Origin: Cognaticolwellia aestuarii
GTDB lineage: Bacteria; Pseudomonadota; Gammaproteobacteria; Enterobacterales; Alteromonadaceae
DNA length: 64,000 nucleotides
NCBI RefSeq assembly: GCF_002000025.1
Contig: NZ_MUZV01000004.1
Coordinates: 124,001-188,000 of the forward strand
Reading direction: 5' to 3'
Positions within the stretch are counted from its first letter, which is position 1. Every line of letters begins with the position of its first letter. The notes under the pieces are model-generated. The model was not told the origin of the DNA and made no database searches. It saw nothing but the letters and a program-made list of their open reading frames with translations. A program made the translations under genes and the position numbers. Shown here piece by piece: positions 37,785-46,732 of the stretch.

Positions 37785-38077
37785 TTAATTACCTCAAAAA
37801 ACTTAGCGTATGTACGCTTTCTATAACGCATCTAAATATAGTCAACACTACTTTAAGTAAAATAGTGTATTCAGCTTATTAGCATAAACTAACAGAGCCC
37901 GGAAAAACCCGAATAAAGATGTTCAGATTAAAATAATGACGCGAAATTATAGCGGTGCTTTAAACAAGAGTCGAGCGCAGAACGCAAATAAATTAAAATT
38001 TATATAGATAGAGTTAACTTATATTAATAGTTGATTGTTTTTAAAGGAAACTTTAAGAAAATAGAGAGATAAGAAAG

Positions 38078-38154
38078 TGGTCGGTGATGCAAGATTCGAA
38101 CTTGCGACCCCTTGGACCCAAACCAAGTGCGCTACCAAGCTGCGCTAATCACCG
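38078..38154 (-). tRNA. tRNA-Pro (anticodon TGG), second copy of operon
   Basis: A 77-nt cloverleaf on the minus strand starting CGGTGATTAGCGCAGC and ending ATCACCGACCA, with encoded CCA. The anticodon stem-loop CTTGG-TTTGGGT-CCAAG gives UGG. The T-arm has GTTCGAATC. Identical in sequence to the copy at 38461-38537. Confidence 0.97.
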
Positions 38155-38183
38155 ATATACTTTTTACTAAACCATACAAAAAA

Positions 38184-38260
38184 TGGGGTGGCTAAAGGGA
38201 CTTGAACCCTCGACAACCGGAATCACAATCCGGGGCTCTACCAACTGAGCTATAGCCACC
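38184..38260 (-). tRNA. tRNA-His (anticodon GTG)
   Basis: A 77-nt cloverleaf on the minus strand starting GGTGGCTATAGCTCAG, with the extra 5' G opposite the discriminator C that is characteristic of tRNA-His. The anticodon loop is TTGTGAT and CCA is encoded. Close to E. coli hisR. Confidence 0.97.
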
Positions 38261-38266
38261 ATTGTA

Positions 38267-38343
<77 letters not shown>

Positions 38344-38460
38344 ACATTGCCTACAGATGCTAAACGGGAAAAATGCTAAACCAGTCTTACGGCTGAATTT
38401 AAAAACATTTTAACCAGTACTTAATCTTTCAAATTATATTAAATAATAAAAAAGAAAAAG

Positions 38461-38537
38461 TGGTCGGTGATGCAAGATTCGAACTTGCGACCCCTTGGAC
38501 CCAAACCAAGTGCGCTACCAAGCTGCGCTAATCACCG
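38461..38537 (-). tRNA. tRNA-Pro (anticodon TGG), first copy of operon
   Basis: A 77-nt cloverleaf identical to the copy at 38078-38154, with encoded CCA. It is first in the transcript Pro-Arg-His-Pro. A 117-bp spacer separates it from tRNA-Arg. Confidence 0.97.
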
Positions 38538-38576
38538 ACATATTGTTAAAAACACTTGCGTTCTCAACGGGTGCGG

Positions 38577-38605
38577 ATATTACCTAGTTGCCCGTTGCGC
38601 GTCAA
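38577..38605 (-). promoter_or_regulatory. Promoter of the tRNA operon
   Basis: On the minus strand TTGACG (38600-38605), a 17-bp spacer and TAATAT (38577-38582) are followed by the GC-rich discriminator CCGCACCCG. This is the arrangement of a strong, stringently controlled stable-RNA promoter. It lies 40 bp before the first tRNA-Pro. Confidence 0.85.
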
Positions 38606-38813
38606 ACACTTTTTATAAAAAAAAGTTCGTTCGCTCACTTTTACAGCATCTTGGTCAAAATAACAGTCATATTGTCAGTAAAAAGGAAATTACGGCAAAA
38701 AGCATAGCGAATTGCTTATTAAACAGTTTTCACTACTCTTTAGTCTTATTTTCTACAAATACCTATTTTAATGTGCGAAAATAGTCCTGTTTTTAACCTT
38801 TTTGTGAAGTAAT

Positions 38814-39671
38814 ATGACTGCAGCGCTTATTGACGGTAAGTTGATCGCCCAACAACTACGCCATTCTATTAAAGATAAAGTAAAACTACGCATTGAAAAG
38901 GGTTTGCGTGCCCCAGGATTAGCCGTGATTTTGGTTGGTTCAGATCCCGCATCACAAGTTTATGTTGGTAGTAAAAGAAAAGCCTGTGAAGAAGTAGGCT
39001 TTGTTTCACGTTCATATGATTTACCACCAAGTACTTCGCAAGATGAATTATTTAACTTAATTGATGAGTTAAATAACGATGATGCTATTGATGGTATTCT
39101 CGTACAACTCCCCTTACCTGAAGGTTTAGATGCCAATTTAATTATTGAGCATATAAACCCATTAAAAGATGTTGATGGTTTTCATCCAAACAATGTTGGC
39201 AAGCTTGCCTTACGTCAACCAGGGCTGCGTCCATGTACACCAAAAGGCATTATGACCTTAATTGCTTCTACCGGTGTTGATCCTCATGGCTTAGAAGCTG
39301 TCGTTGTAGGCGCTTCGAATATTGTTGGTCGCCCTATGACTTTAGAATTATTACTTGCTGGTTGTACCGTTACAACAACCCATAGGTTCACCAAAAACTT
39401 GGAAGAAAAAATAAGAAATGCTGACCTATTAGTGGTTGCTGTAGGAAAACCAGAGTTTATTCCCGGCGAATGGATCAAGTCAGGTGCGATTGTTATCGAC
39501 GTTGGCATTAATCGTTTAGATAATGGCAAACTAGTTGGTGATGTCGGTTTTGCTAAAGCGAAAAACAGCGCCAGCCACATCACTCCTGTACCAGGAGGAG
39601 TTGGTCCTATGACAGTTGCCAGCCTTATGGAAAATACATTAATTGCTTGTGAAGAGTTTCATAGTCATTAA
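38814..39671 (+). CDS. folD: Bifunctional methylene-THF dehydrogenase/cyclohydrolase FolD
   Basis: Interconverts 5,10-methylene-, methenyl- and 10-formyl-tetrahydrofolate, using NADP. The 285-residue protein contains the catalytic [14 protein letters not shown] motif with its lysine (about 53-58), the folate-binding [12 protein letters not shown], the KDVDGFHP segment and the nucleotide-binding [13 protein letters not shown]. The C-terminal signature is [10 protein letters not shown]. Divergent from the tRNA operon, as in related genomes where folD sits beside tRNA genes and tig. Confidence 0.98.
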   Translation: MTAALIDGKLIAQQLRHSIKDKVKLRIEKGLRAPGLAVILVGSDPASQVYVGSKRKACEEVGFVSRSYDLPPSTSQDELFNLIDELNNDDAIDGILVQLPLPEGLDANLIIEHINPLKDVDGFHPNNVGKLALRQPGLRPCTPKGIMTLIASTGVDPHGLEAVVVGASNIVGRPMTLELLLAGCTVTTTHRFTKNLEEKIRNADLLVVAVGKPEFIPGEWIKSGAIVIDVGINRLDNGKLVGDVGFAKAKNSASHITPVPGGVGPMTVASLMENTLIACEEFHSH

Positions 39672-39677
39672 TTTATT

Positions 39678-39727
39678 GGTATCAACATTAATATATTACT
39701 TGCAGCTATATATTAATGTTTGATGCC
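39678..39727 (+). terminator. Stem-loop after folD
   Basis: GGTATCAACATTAATATAT pairs with ATATATTAATGTTTGATGCC around an 11-base loop, with one bulge. It sits 6 bp after the folD stop. The downstream U-run is interrupted, so the strength as a terminator is uncertain. Confidence 0.5.
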
Positions 39728-39936
39728 CTAATTTTGATACCCTAACTTTATTGTAGAACCTCATTGCTTATTTTAAAGCTATGGAGTTTACCTACAATAT
39801 AGATAGTGCTGAGTTACTGCCAAGATTACTAATTAACATCAGCTTCTACTCATTCACTAAAACTCGATAGATGTTTGGCCATTACTCGCTCTTGCTGATA
39901 GTAAAATTCAATCAGCAGAGATGAAATAAGCTAGCA

Positions 39937-39977
39937 AAAAAAACACCCTTTAGTTAAATATATTTAACTAAAGGGTG
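39937..39977 (-). terminator. Terminator of the porin gene
   Basis: A perfect 34-nt palindrome (39944-39977; arms CACCCTTTAGTTAAATA and its complement) is followed on the minus strand by eight U residues. It lies about 80 bp after the porin stop. Confidence 0.9.
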
Positions 39978-40055
39978 TGCATAATATTTCTATTAATTAC
40001 TGCCAGTAAGTCATAATACGGTGTTAATATGACTTAGCGACATATTTAACAATAA

Positions 40056-40982
40056 TTAAAACTTGTATTCTATGCCCGCTGCTAAGTAATCTTGGTCTTC
40101 TGCGCTATCCATATCAAAGCTCGTATAAAAAGTGTATAACTTAGTGCTTTTAGCTAAAGCGTAATCAGCGCCAACTGTCATACCAGATTTATCATCACCA
40201 TCTTTAAAATCAGCAGCTTGATATTGACCTTTGAAAGTAACTTTATCCATTTTATAACTTGCTGAGACCATGAAACCATTCATTTCAGCGCTACCATCAA
40301 TTTTTTCTTGTGTTTGCACCATGGCACCTAAAACAATACCTGATACTTTACCTTGCACTGTAGCACGCGTCACGTCATAACCATTCACTTCTGAATCTAC
40401 CGCGATTGAAGCAAACATTTTTGATTTTTTTAATTTTGCATCACCATAAAATACGGCAACAGACACACCATCTTCAGCATCAACTGAGTCTTCAGCAATA
40501 TAGGTAACCCCAACTTGAAAGTCATTAAACTTAGGAGACTTGTAGGAAACAGTATCCGCCATGCGGTTTTCACCTTTCCATAAGCTCTTGATGTCACCAT
40601 TCAAATCGCTAAATAAATCCACCTTGCCTTGCGACTGTTTCAGCATAGTGTCATTTTTACCCAATAACACTTCACCAAAACTTCCAGACAAACCTATATA
40701 TTGATTACGATCAGTTATGCTATCACCTTTTTCACTATCACCATCTAAGTCAACTTGAAACTCTGCTTGATAGATAACTGTTAATCCGTCACCTAAATCA
40801 TGAGTGCCTTTAAGACCAATACGAGAAGCATTGCTTTTTACCTCAGTGAATGACCCTTCACCTTCATCTGATGACTGAAGTGAAAGGTTTGCTTTACCAT
40901 AAATGTCAACGTTTGCTGCAAATGCCGACAAAGATAAAGATGACAATAAAGCGACAGCGATCTTGTTGTACGTATGTTTCAT
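40056..40982 (-). CDS. Gram-negative general porin, outer membrane
   Basis: Trimeric 16-strand diffusion channel of the porin (Gram-neg_porin/Porin_4) family. The 308-residue precursor has a signal peptide cut after SAFA (about residue 22); the mature protein begins ANVDIYGKANLSLQ and ends with the aromatic C-terminus IEYKF required for assembly. The segment NASRIGLKGTHDLGDGLTVIYQAEF (in parts: NASRIGLKGTHDLG, DGLTVIYQAEF) is the diagnostic strand pair. Asp/Lys-rich loops are abundant. A PhoB-type box upstream suggests expression under phosphate limitation, in the manner of PhoE. Pore selectivity cannot be read from sequence. Confidence 0.9.
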   Translation of the reverse strand: MKHTYNKIAVALLSSLSLSAFAANVDIYGKANLSLQSSDEGEGSFTEVKSNASRIGLKGTHDLGDGLTVIYQAEFQVDLDGDSEKGDSITDRNQYIGLSGSFGEVLLGKNDTMLKQSQGKVDLFSDLNGDIKSLWKGENRMADTVSYKSPKFNDFQVGVTYIAEDSVDAEDGVSVAVFYGDAKLKKSKMFASIAVDSEVNGYDVTRATVQGKVSGIVLGAMVQTQEKIDGSAEMNGFMVSASYKMDKVTFKGQYQAADFKDGDDKSGMTVGADYALAKSTKLYTFYTSFDMDSAEDQDYLAAGIEYKF

Positions 40983-41370
40983 GTTGAGACCTTTAAAAAG
41001 ATTAAGTATGCCTAAAAATTCATTGTGACTATTTTGCCAAACCTTTATGACATTTTTGTGACATTGTGAGTTTTATTTATATCAATTATGACAACTGGCT
41101 GTAATTTTGTTTATTTTTTTATGAAATTTTTATGATGCTAGTATTGCGATTAATAAACAATTTACATTAACTACTTACTTTTAATAGCACTTTGCTATTT
41201 AATGGTAGTAAATATAGTCATCATAACCAATAAGTCTAGTTTAGTGCTCAGCAGGCCACCTGTAGCTTCTTTTGATACTTTTACTATAAAAAGTAGCGTA
41301 ATTTGCAAAAAGCTTTTAACCTTATAAAATCAAGCTAAAATAAAGAAAAGCGAAATAAAAGAAATATTTA
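40983..41370. other. Divergent control region of porin and histidine kinase
   Basis: About 390 bp, AT-rich, with no gene. The Pho box (41043-41064) is the only recognised element. The kinase-proximal half has no clear promoter by eye. Confidence 0.5.
41043..41064 (-). promoter_or_regulatory. Pho box upstream of porin
   Basis: The minus strand reads ATGTCACAAAA followed at once by ATGTCATAAAG: two 11-bp direct repeats against the PhoB consensus CTGTCATAAAT. TGTCA-N6-TGTCA spacing is exact. It lies about 60 bp before the porin start codon. Confidence 0.65.
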
Positions 41371-43134
41371 ATGAAAACAACTAGCCTGTCACGAAAACTA
41401 CTTACGCGCGTGTTATCTTTTTATTTTGTGCTGACATTTCTTGTTACCTGCGTGCAAATTGGTGCTGAATACATTAATACTAAAAGCCATATTACGAGTG
41501 AGCTATTAACGCTTGAAAAAACCTTTAGTGGCAGCTTAACTCGTGCAGTTTGGGAACTTAATACTCAGCAAGCAATTGATATTGCTGATGGTTTAGTCGC
41601 TATACCGATGATCAAAGGTATAACAGTGCTTGACGAAAATAGTCAAATAATCGCACAACTAGGTTCTGTCGCAGATGATGATACATTGAATATCGAATCC
41701 ATTGACGGTGATACTAACTCCAACGAGTACTTTAATGTCACCTCAGGTATCGACGGCTTATTTGGCCATTCATTCCCACTGATATTTGAATTTTCTGGTC
41801 GTACCACTAAAGTTGGCTCTGTGACTTTATTATCAAGTAATGAAGTTATTTTTAATCGCATCCAAGTTGGTATCTATTTTCTCATTGGCAATGCTATGGT
41901 GAAAACCGCAGCACTTGTACTTTTGTTTTCCATTGCCTTTTCAAATTTACTCACTAACCCACTTAATGAACTTACAGAGCAAATCAATCAATTCGACCTA
42001 GATGATCCTGAAGCATCAAAATTACACGTCATCAATTACGAAAATAACGAGTTAAACATTCTACAAAACGCTTACAACAACCTCATTGATGAATTAATTA
42101 TATATAAAGAGCAGTTAGCACTAGCTCAAAGCAAGGTTATATCCGCTAACAGTAAACTTGATGAGCAAAACCTAATGCTTGAACAAGAAGTGGCTCGCAA
42201 AACATCGTCTCTTAGTACCACTATGCTGAAAATGGAAATGCAACAACGTGAACTACTTGAGCAACAAAAAAAATTACAAGCTGAAAACAACCGTCGAAGC
42301 AGCACAGAAAAAACCCTAATAGAAACTAACCACGAATTAAAAAGCTATATTCTCGAACTGAATAAAGCACAAGAGCGTTTACTTGATGCTGAAAAAATGG
42401 CGGTACTGGGCAACATATCAGCTGAAGTGTCCCATGAAGTTAACACCCCTATTGGCGTGAGTATTACCTCTACATCATATTTAGCTGATTTACTAGCTAA
42501 GCTTAAAGTAGACATTGAAGATAATAAGCTATCAAAACGACTACTCAATGAATTTACTAATAACTCTGCACAAGGCCTTAACTTACTATTAAATAATCTA
42601 GAGCGTGCATCAGAGCTAGTAACAAGCTACAAACAAGTTGCCGTTGATCAAATCAGTGACAAAATTCGTAAAGTTAATTTCAACAAGTACCTTAATGAGA
42701 TTATCCGCTCTTTACATCCAAAGCTAAAAAGAACTCACCATACAATTAACATTGATTGTCCAGAAAGCTCAGAGGTCTATTGTCATGCTGGTGCTATTTC
42801 TCAAATATTTACTAACTTAATAATCAACTCAATTACCCATGGCTTTAAGGGTATAAATGACGGGGTAATTGACATTGCCGTACAACTAAATGGCGAACAT
42901 GTACACATGATTTACCAAGATAATGGCCATGGTTTATCTGAAGAACAATTAGCGCACCTATTTGATGCCTTTTATACAACGTCAGAAAACCAAGGTGGTA
43001 CAGGTCTTGGTACACACATCGTTCATGAACTTGTCAACGATACGTTAAATGGTAGTGTAACAGCTAGTTCGACACCGGGGATGGGTCTGCGATACGATAT
43101 CAAATTCGACAATATGCAGAGGGTTATTTCCTAA
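41371..43134 (+). CDS. Membrane sensor histidine kinase (orphan)
   Basis: A 587-residue sensor kinase. Two membrane helices (about 14-34 and 163-190) bracket a periplasmic sensor of about 125 residues with the motif SLTRAVWELN near its start. A HAMP-like region and long coiled coil (about 240-335) lead to the kinase core. The H box is SAEVSHEVNTPIG with His355; the N box is FTNLIINSITHGF; the G boxes are YQDNGHGL and GGTGLGTHIVHEL. No response regulator lies next to it. It shares architecture with the kinase at 61621-63234. The signal and the partner are unknown. Confidence 0.9.
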   Translation: MKTTSLSRKLLTRVLSFYFVLTFLVTCVQIGAEYINTKSHITSELLTLEKTFSGSLTRAVWELNTQQAIDIADGLVAIPMIKGITVLDENSQIIAQLGSVADDDTLNIESIDGDTNSNEYFNVTSGIDGLFGHSFPLIFEFSGRTTKVGSVTLLSSNEVIFNRIQVGIYFLIGNAMVKTAALVLLFSIAFSNLLTNPLNELTEQINQFDLDDPEASKLHVINYENNELNILQNAYNNLIDELIIYKEQLALAQSKVISANSKLDEQNLMLEQEVARKTSSLSTTMLKMEMQQRELLEQQKKLQAENNRRSSTEKTLIETNHELKSYILELNKAQERLLDAEKMAVLGNISAEVSHEVNTPIGVSITSTSYLADLLAKLKVDIEDNKLSKRLLNEFTNNSAQGLNLLLNNLERASELVTSYKQVAVDQISDKIRKVNFNKYLNEIIRSLHPKLKRTHHTINIDCPESSEVYCHAGAISQIFTNLIINSITHGFKGINDGVIDIAVQLNGEHVHMIYQDNGHGLSEEQLAHLFDAFYTTSENQGGTGLGTHIVHELVNDTLNGSVTASSTPGMGLRYDIKFDNMQRVIS

Positions 43135-43237
43135 GCTCTGCTCTAAATCTAAGACGTGCGTGACTCCGCTAAGTGCGGTAATATAGCGCTCGCTTTTCAA
43201 TTATTAGCCCACTTTTATAGGGCATAGGATTATCTTA

Positions 43238-44158
43238 ATGTGGTTTAAAAACCTATACTTTTTTGCCTTTACCCGTCCTTTTGAATGTTCTGAAGAAGAT
43301 TTAGAAAAACAGTTATCTGAACATTTGTTTACTCCTTGTGCTTCAACTGAGCAGTCACATTTTGGCTGGGTTAATGCATTAGGTAAGCATGGTTTATCAA
43401 TCGTGCATGCGGTAAACGGTAATTACTTATTATGCGCCCGTAAAGAAGAAAAAATTCTGCCAGCACCTGTTGTAAAAGACATGCTTGAACAGAAAATAGC
43501 ACAATTAGAAGCAGAACAATCTCGCGGTGCAACCAAAAAAGAAAAAGAACAATTTAAAGAAGATATTATTTTTGAATTGCTCCCACGTGCATTTTCACGT
43601 TTCAGTGATACACGTGCGTACATCAATCCCGCTCATAATATTATTGTTATCGATACCAGTAGTCGCGGTAAAGCCGAAGACTTTTTAGCTTTATTACGTA
43701 AGTCACTTGGCACATTACCTGTGACCAGTGCTTCTCCAGAAAAAGCACCTGATGAAATAATGACTGATTGGCTGATCGAAAGTAACCTAGGCGCTAACTT
43801 TCAATTAGGTATGGAAGCAGAATTTAATGCTTTAGGTGATGATGGTGCTGTGGTTAGAGTTAAAAACCAAGATCTCACTAGTGAGGAAATTAAAGCCCAC
43901 TTAGATGCCGATAAATATGTTGTTAAAGTTGCATTAGAATGGGATGAGTCACTATCTTTTATTTTATGCGATGATCTTGCCGTTAAGCGCCTTAAGTTTT
44001 ATGACGTTATACAAGAGCAAAATGATGATATTGATAGCGATGACGTAGTAGCAAAACTTGATGCTGACTTTGCTTTAATGGCCGGCGAATTAAATCGTTT
44101 TATCGACCATTTATTAGCTGAGTTTGCTCTCAAAGCAAGTGATTACTTAGAAGCGTAA
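43238..44158 (+). CDS. rdgC: Recombination-associated protein RdgC
   Basis: Ring-shaped nucleoid protein that binds double-stranded DNA and restrains RecA. The 306-residue protein is colinear with E. coli RdgC: MWFKNLYFFAFTRPF at the N-terminus, then FGWVNALGKHG, LLPRAFSRFSDTRAYIN, DWLIESNLGANFQLGMEAEF (in parts: DWLIESNLGANFQ, LGMEAEF) and the acidic C-terminal segment. Monocistronic; followed by a strong terminator. Confidence 0.96.
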   Translation: MWFKNLYFFAFTRPFECSEEDLEKQLSEHLFTPCASTEQSHFGWVNALGKHGLSIVHAVNGNYLLCARKEEKILPAPVVKDMLEQKIAQLEAEQSRGATKKEKEQFKEDIIFELLPRAFSRFSDTRAYINPAHNIIVIDTSSRGKAEDFLALLRKSLGTLPVTSASPEKAPDEIMTDWLIESNLGANFQLGMEAEFNALGDDGAVVRVKNQDLTSEEIKAHLDADKYVVKVALEWDESLSFILCDDLAVKRLKFYDVIQEQNDDIDSDDVVAKLDADFALMAGELNRFIDHLLAEFALKASDYLEA

Positions 44159-44178
44159 TTGATTACTGACTTTTAATT

Positions 44179-44207
44179 AAAAAAGGCGCTTGTTTAGCGC
44201 CTTTTTT
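44179..44207. terminator. Terminator after rdgC
   Basis: AAAAAAGGCGCT and AGCGCCTTTTTT form a 12-bp stem around TGTTT. U-runs occur on both strands, so it may also serve the convergent HDOD gene. Confidence 0.93.
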
Positions 44208-44228
44208 ATAAACTTATTTACTGTACTA

Positions 44229-44289
44229 ACTCAAACACTTTACTTACTCAAACACTGTACTTACTCAAACACTGTACTTACTCAAACAT
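44229..44289. repeat. 17-bp tandem repeat spanning the HDOD stop codon
   Basis: Units begin at 44229, 44246, 44263 and 44280 with ACTCAAACACTGTACTT (first unit has one change; the fourth is cut after ACTCAAACA). The fourth, partial unit is the end of the HDOD coding region, whose last codons TTTGAGTAA are therefore repeated three more times downstream. Typical slipped-strand duplication. Confidence 0.85.
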
Positions 44290-45120
44290 AGTTTTAACCT
44301 GTGCTACAAGCTCGTTAAACTCGGCAGTTTGCATAAAGTCCACATCGGGTAAAATACCTTTCGTGACATAACTTTTGAGTAAAATATCTCGTGTTGAAGC
44401 ACTTTTAAATATTTCATGATAAATTGCCCCCGCGCGAATAAAGTCAAGATAATGTGCCTCTTTAGGGAGTAAAGTTAAATCACTCCAAGAAGTGACTAAC
44501 TCAGTAAACTCTTCAGGAAAATCCCAAGCTTTCGTCACTTCACCACCAATTTTGCTTGCAAGGTTTATAATCGCCTGTTGTAAGAATATCGGTTTGGCAA
44601 ATACCTCAGGGTGGCTTTCTGCTTCAGTTAAAATCGGTAAAGCGCCGATGTTATGGATCAGTGCTGCTAATGTGATGGTATCAAGGGTAAAAGCTGCATG
44701 TTTATTTTTTTGTAAATATAGTGTCATAAGTGCAATGGCAATTGAGGCAACATCAACCGTTTTACGCCATGTAAGATGCATATACTCAGAAACGACTTCA
44801 TTATTTGAAATAAACATTTGTTCAACCGCCATTGCGGTAGCAATGCTTTTTATCTGCCTAAGTCCAATGCGGGTAACGGCTTGAGTTACCGATTCAACCT
44901 TGACTGCTCGACCAAATACCACACTATTAGCAACTTTAAGCATGCCTAATGATAGTGCCGGATCTTGGGCGATAATGTCACTCATTTTTCCTAAATCTAT
45001 ATCGGGGTCATCTGCTGCTTGTCTAACTTTTAGCGCAATTGCAGGCAAGGTAGGGAGCACTAATGCGTCCTGTTTGATTTTTTCGACAAGTATTGTGTAA
45101 AGTGCATTTTCTGCGCTCAT
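44278..45120 (-). CDS. HDOD domain-containing protein
   Basis: A 280-residue cytosolic protein consisting mostly of an HDOD domain, a non-catalytic relative of HD phosphohydrolases found in signalling. Recognisable segments are LPTLPAIALKVRQAADDPDIDLGKMSDIIAQDPALS near the start (in parts: LPTLPAIALKVRQA, DDPDIDLGKM, SDIIAQDPALS), then KVANSVVFG, IGLRQIKSIATAMA, and ALIHNIGALPIL where an HD dyad would lie in a true phosphohydrolase. No attached receiver or GGDEF domain. The function is unknown; in other bacteria HDOD proteins affect c-di-GMP, motility or stress. The 17-bp repeats start at its stop codon. Confidence 0.9.
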   Translation of the reverse strand: MSAENALYTILVEKIKQDALVLPTLPAIALKVRQAADDPDIDLGKMSDIIAQDPALSLGMLKVANSVVFGRAVKVESVTQAVTRIGLRQIKSIATAMAVEQMFISNNEVVSEYMHLTWRKTVDVASIAIALMTLYLQKNKHAAFTLDTITLAALIHNIGALPILTEAESHPEVFAKPIFLQQAIINLASKIGGEVTKAWDFPEEFTELVTSWSDLTLLPKEAHYLDFIRAGAIYHEIFKSASTRDILLKSYVTKGILPDVDFMQTAEFNELVAQVKTMFE

Positions 45121-45276
45121 AAAGTTCCCTTGTTATTAGTGTTGTTATATACATAAAGCTAGCACAAAATATTGAAATTTCAGTAATAAAAATTAAAAAT
45201 TTACTATTTTTTCATTTTTAACAATAAGCCAATACATAGCAAAGATCTCGGTAACTAAAAACTAGCGCTAAAGTCA

Positions 45277-45290
45277 TTGATTAAGATCAA
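45277..45290. promoter_or_regulatory. FNR-type binding site upstream of trhP-yfhL
   Basis: TTGATTAAGATCAA is an exact match to TTGAT-N4-ATCAA. A TATAAT -10 hexamer is at 45331-45336, putting the site centre close to -60, a usual class I activator position. The ATG of trhP follows at 45351 or 45369. Confidence 0.6.
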
Positions 45291-45350
45291 GCTTTGGCGA
45301 CAAAAGCCAACACTAAAATCGAGATTAAATTATAATTCGCGGCCAATTTT

Positions 45351-46730
45351 ATGACCCTGACTGTTGATATGCTAAAGCCTGAATTACTCTCTCCTGCGGG
45401 AAGCCTAAAAAATATGCGTTACGCTTTTGCCTATGGTGCCGATGCGGTATACGCCGGCCAACCTAGGTACTCATTAAGGGTGCGCAACAACGAATTTAGC
45501 TTAGAAAATATCAAAATTGGCATCGATGAGGCCCACGCTTTAGGTAAAAAATTCTATTTGGTCAATAATATTGCGCCACATAATAGCAAGCTGACGACAT
45601 TTCTTCGTGATATAAAACCCGTTATTGCCATGGGACCTGACGCATTAATTATGTCAGATCCGGGCTTAATTATGATGGTACGAGAAAACTTTCCTGACAT
45701 GCCAATTCACCTATCAGTACAAGCGAATGCGGTAAACTGGTCAACAGTAAAGTTTTGGCACCAACAAGGCATCGAACGTGTCATTCTTTCGCGTGAACTT
45801 TCCCTCGATGAAATTGAAGAAATCCGTTTTCGCTGTCCTGAAGTAGAACTAGAAGTTTTTGTTCATGGCGCTCTTTGTATGGCCTATTCAGGTCGTTGTT
45901 TATTATCAGGGTACATGACTAAACGAGATCCGAATCAAGGCACTTGCACTAACTCTTGCCGCTGGAAATATGATAGTCATCCAGCCAAAGAAACTGAGAC
46001 GGGTGATATTATTGCTATGCAACCCGCCGAAATATATGTACCTGAACAAAAGCCATTTGAAGACGTAGTTTTATTACAAGAACAAGGTCGTCCAGGTGAA
46101 TATATGCCTGCTTTTGAAGATGAACATGGTACCTATATCATGAATTCAAAAGACTTACGTGCTGTAGAGCATGTTGAGCGCTTAGTGAAAATGGGCGTGC
46201 ATTCACTAAAAATTGAAGGTCGTACAAAGTCATTTTACTATTGTGCTCGCACTGCACAAATTTATCATCAAGCCATGTTAGATGCTGTTAATAACAAACC
46301 ATTTAATCAACATTTAAATAGCGATTTAGAACATTTAGCACATCGAGGCTATACCGAAGGCTTTTTGAAGCGTCATCGCCATAATGAAACTCAAAACTAT
46401 GATTACGGCTACTCTAAAAGTGATACCCAGCAATTTGTTGGCGAAGTGATCGGCCGCAATCATGAGACAGGGTTAATCGAAATTGACGTTAAAAATAAAT
46501 TTCTACTTGGCGATGAACTTGAGCTGATGACACCAACAGGTAACAAAAGCTTTACTTTAACTCGCATGGAAAACTTTAAAGGTGAACCAGTAGGTGATGC
46601 TAAAGGCTCAGGTCATAAGGTGGCTATTGCCATCGATACTGACGTAGACTTAGCATTTGGTATTATTATGCGCTATTTGACTGACGGTGGCACTACACGT
46701 CATCCATTTGCACAAAACCAGGATAAATAG
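45351..46730 (+). CDS. trhP: tRNA 5-hydroxyuridine modification protein TrhP (YegQ), U32 peptidase family
   Basis: Enzyme of the oxygen-independent, prephenate-dependent route that hydroxylates U34 of certain tRNAs to ho5U, the precursor of cmo5U. The 459-residue protein follows E. coli YegQ closely: LKPELLSPAGSLKNMRYAFAYGADAVYAGQPRYSLR (in parts: LSPAGSLKNMRYAF, AYGADAVYAGQPRYSLR), VFVHGALCMAYSGRCLLSGYM, and the cysteine motif GTCTNSCRWKYD proposed to hold an iron-sulfur centre. The ATG at 45369 (MLKPEL) corresponds to the E. coli start; the one at 45351 adds six residues and I kept it as the longest. yfhL follows after two bases. A perfect FNR site lies upstream. Confidence 0.93.
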   Translation: MTLTVDMLKPELLSPAGSLKNMRYAFAYGADAVYAGQPRYSLRVRNNEFSLENIKIGIDEAHALGKKFYLVNNIAPHNSKLTTFLRDIKPVIAMGPDALIMSDPGLIMMVRENFPDMPIHLSVQANAVNWSTVKFWHQQGIERVILSRELSLDEIEEIRFRCPEVELEVFVHGALCMAYSGRCLLSGYMTKRDPNQGTCTNSCRWKYDSHPAKETETGDIIAMQPAEIYVPEQKPFEDVVLLQEQGRPGEYMPAFEDEHGTYIMNSKDLRAVEHVERLVKMGVHSLKIEGRTKSFYYCARTAQIYHQAMLDAVNNKPFNQHLNSDLEHLAHRGYTEGFLKRHRHNETQNYDYGYSKSDTQQFVGEVIGRNHETGLIEIDVKNKFLLGDELELMTPTGNKSFTLTRMENFKGEPVGDAKGSGHKVAIAIDTDVDLAFGIIMRYLTDGGTTRHPFAQNQDK

Positions 46731-46732
46731 CT

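Larger units (their letters stand above)
39672..40055. other. Spacer between folD and porin with two hairpins
   Basis: About 380 bp without a gene. It holds a folD 3' stem-loop (39678-39727) and the porin terminator (39937-39977). The centre shows nothing recognisable. Confidence 0.6.

Noticed and set aside
38467-38784. 105-codon plus-strand frame
   Set aside because: Reads through the tRNA-Pro gene and the tRNA promoter; start has no ribosome site.
44229-44289. Possible CRISPR-like array
   Set aside because: Units are contiguous 17-bp tandem copies with no spacers and no cas genes nearby.
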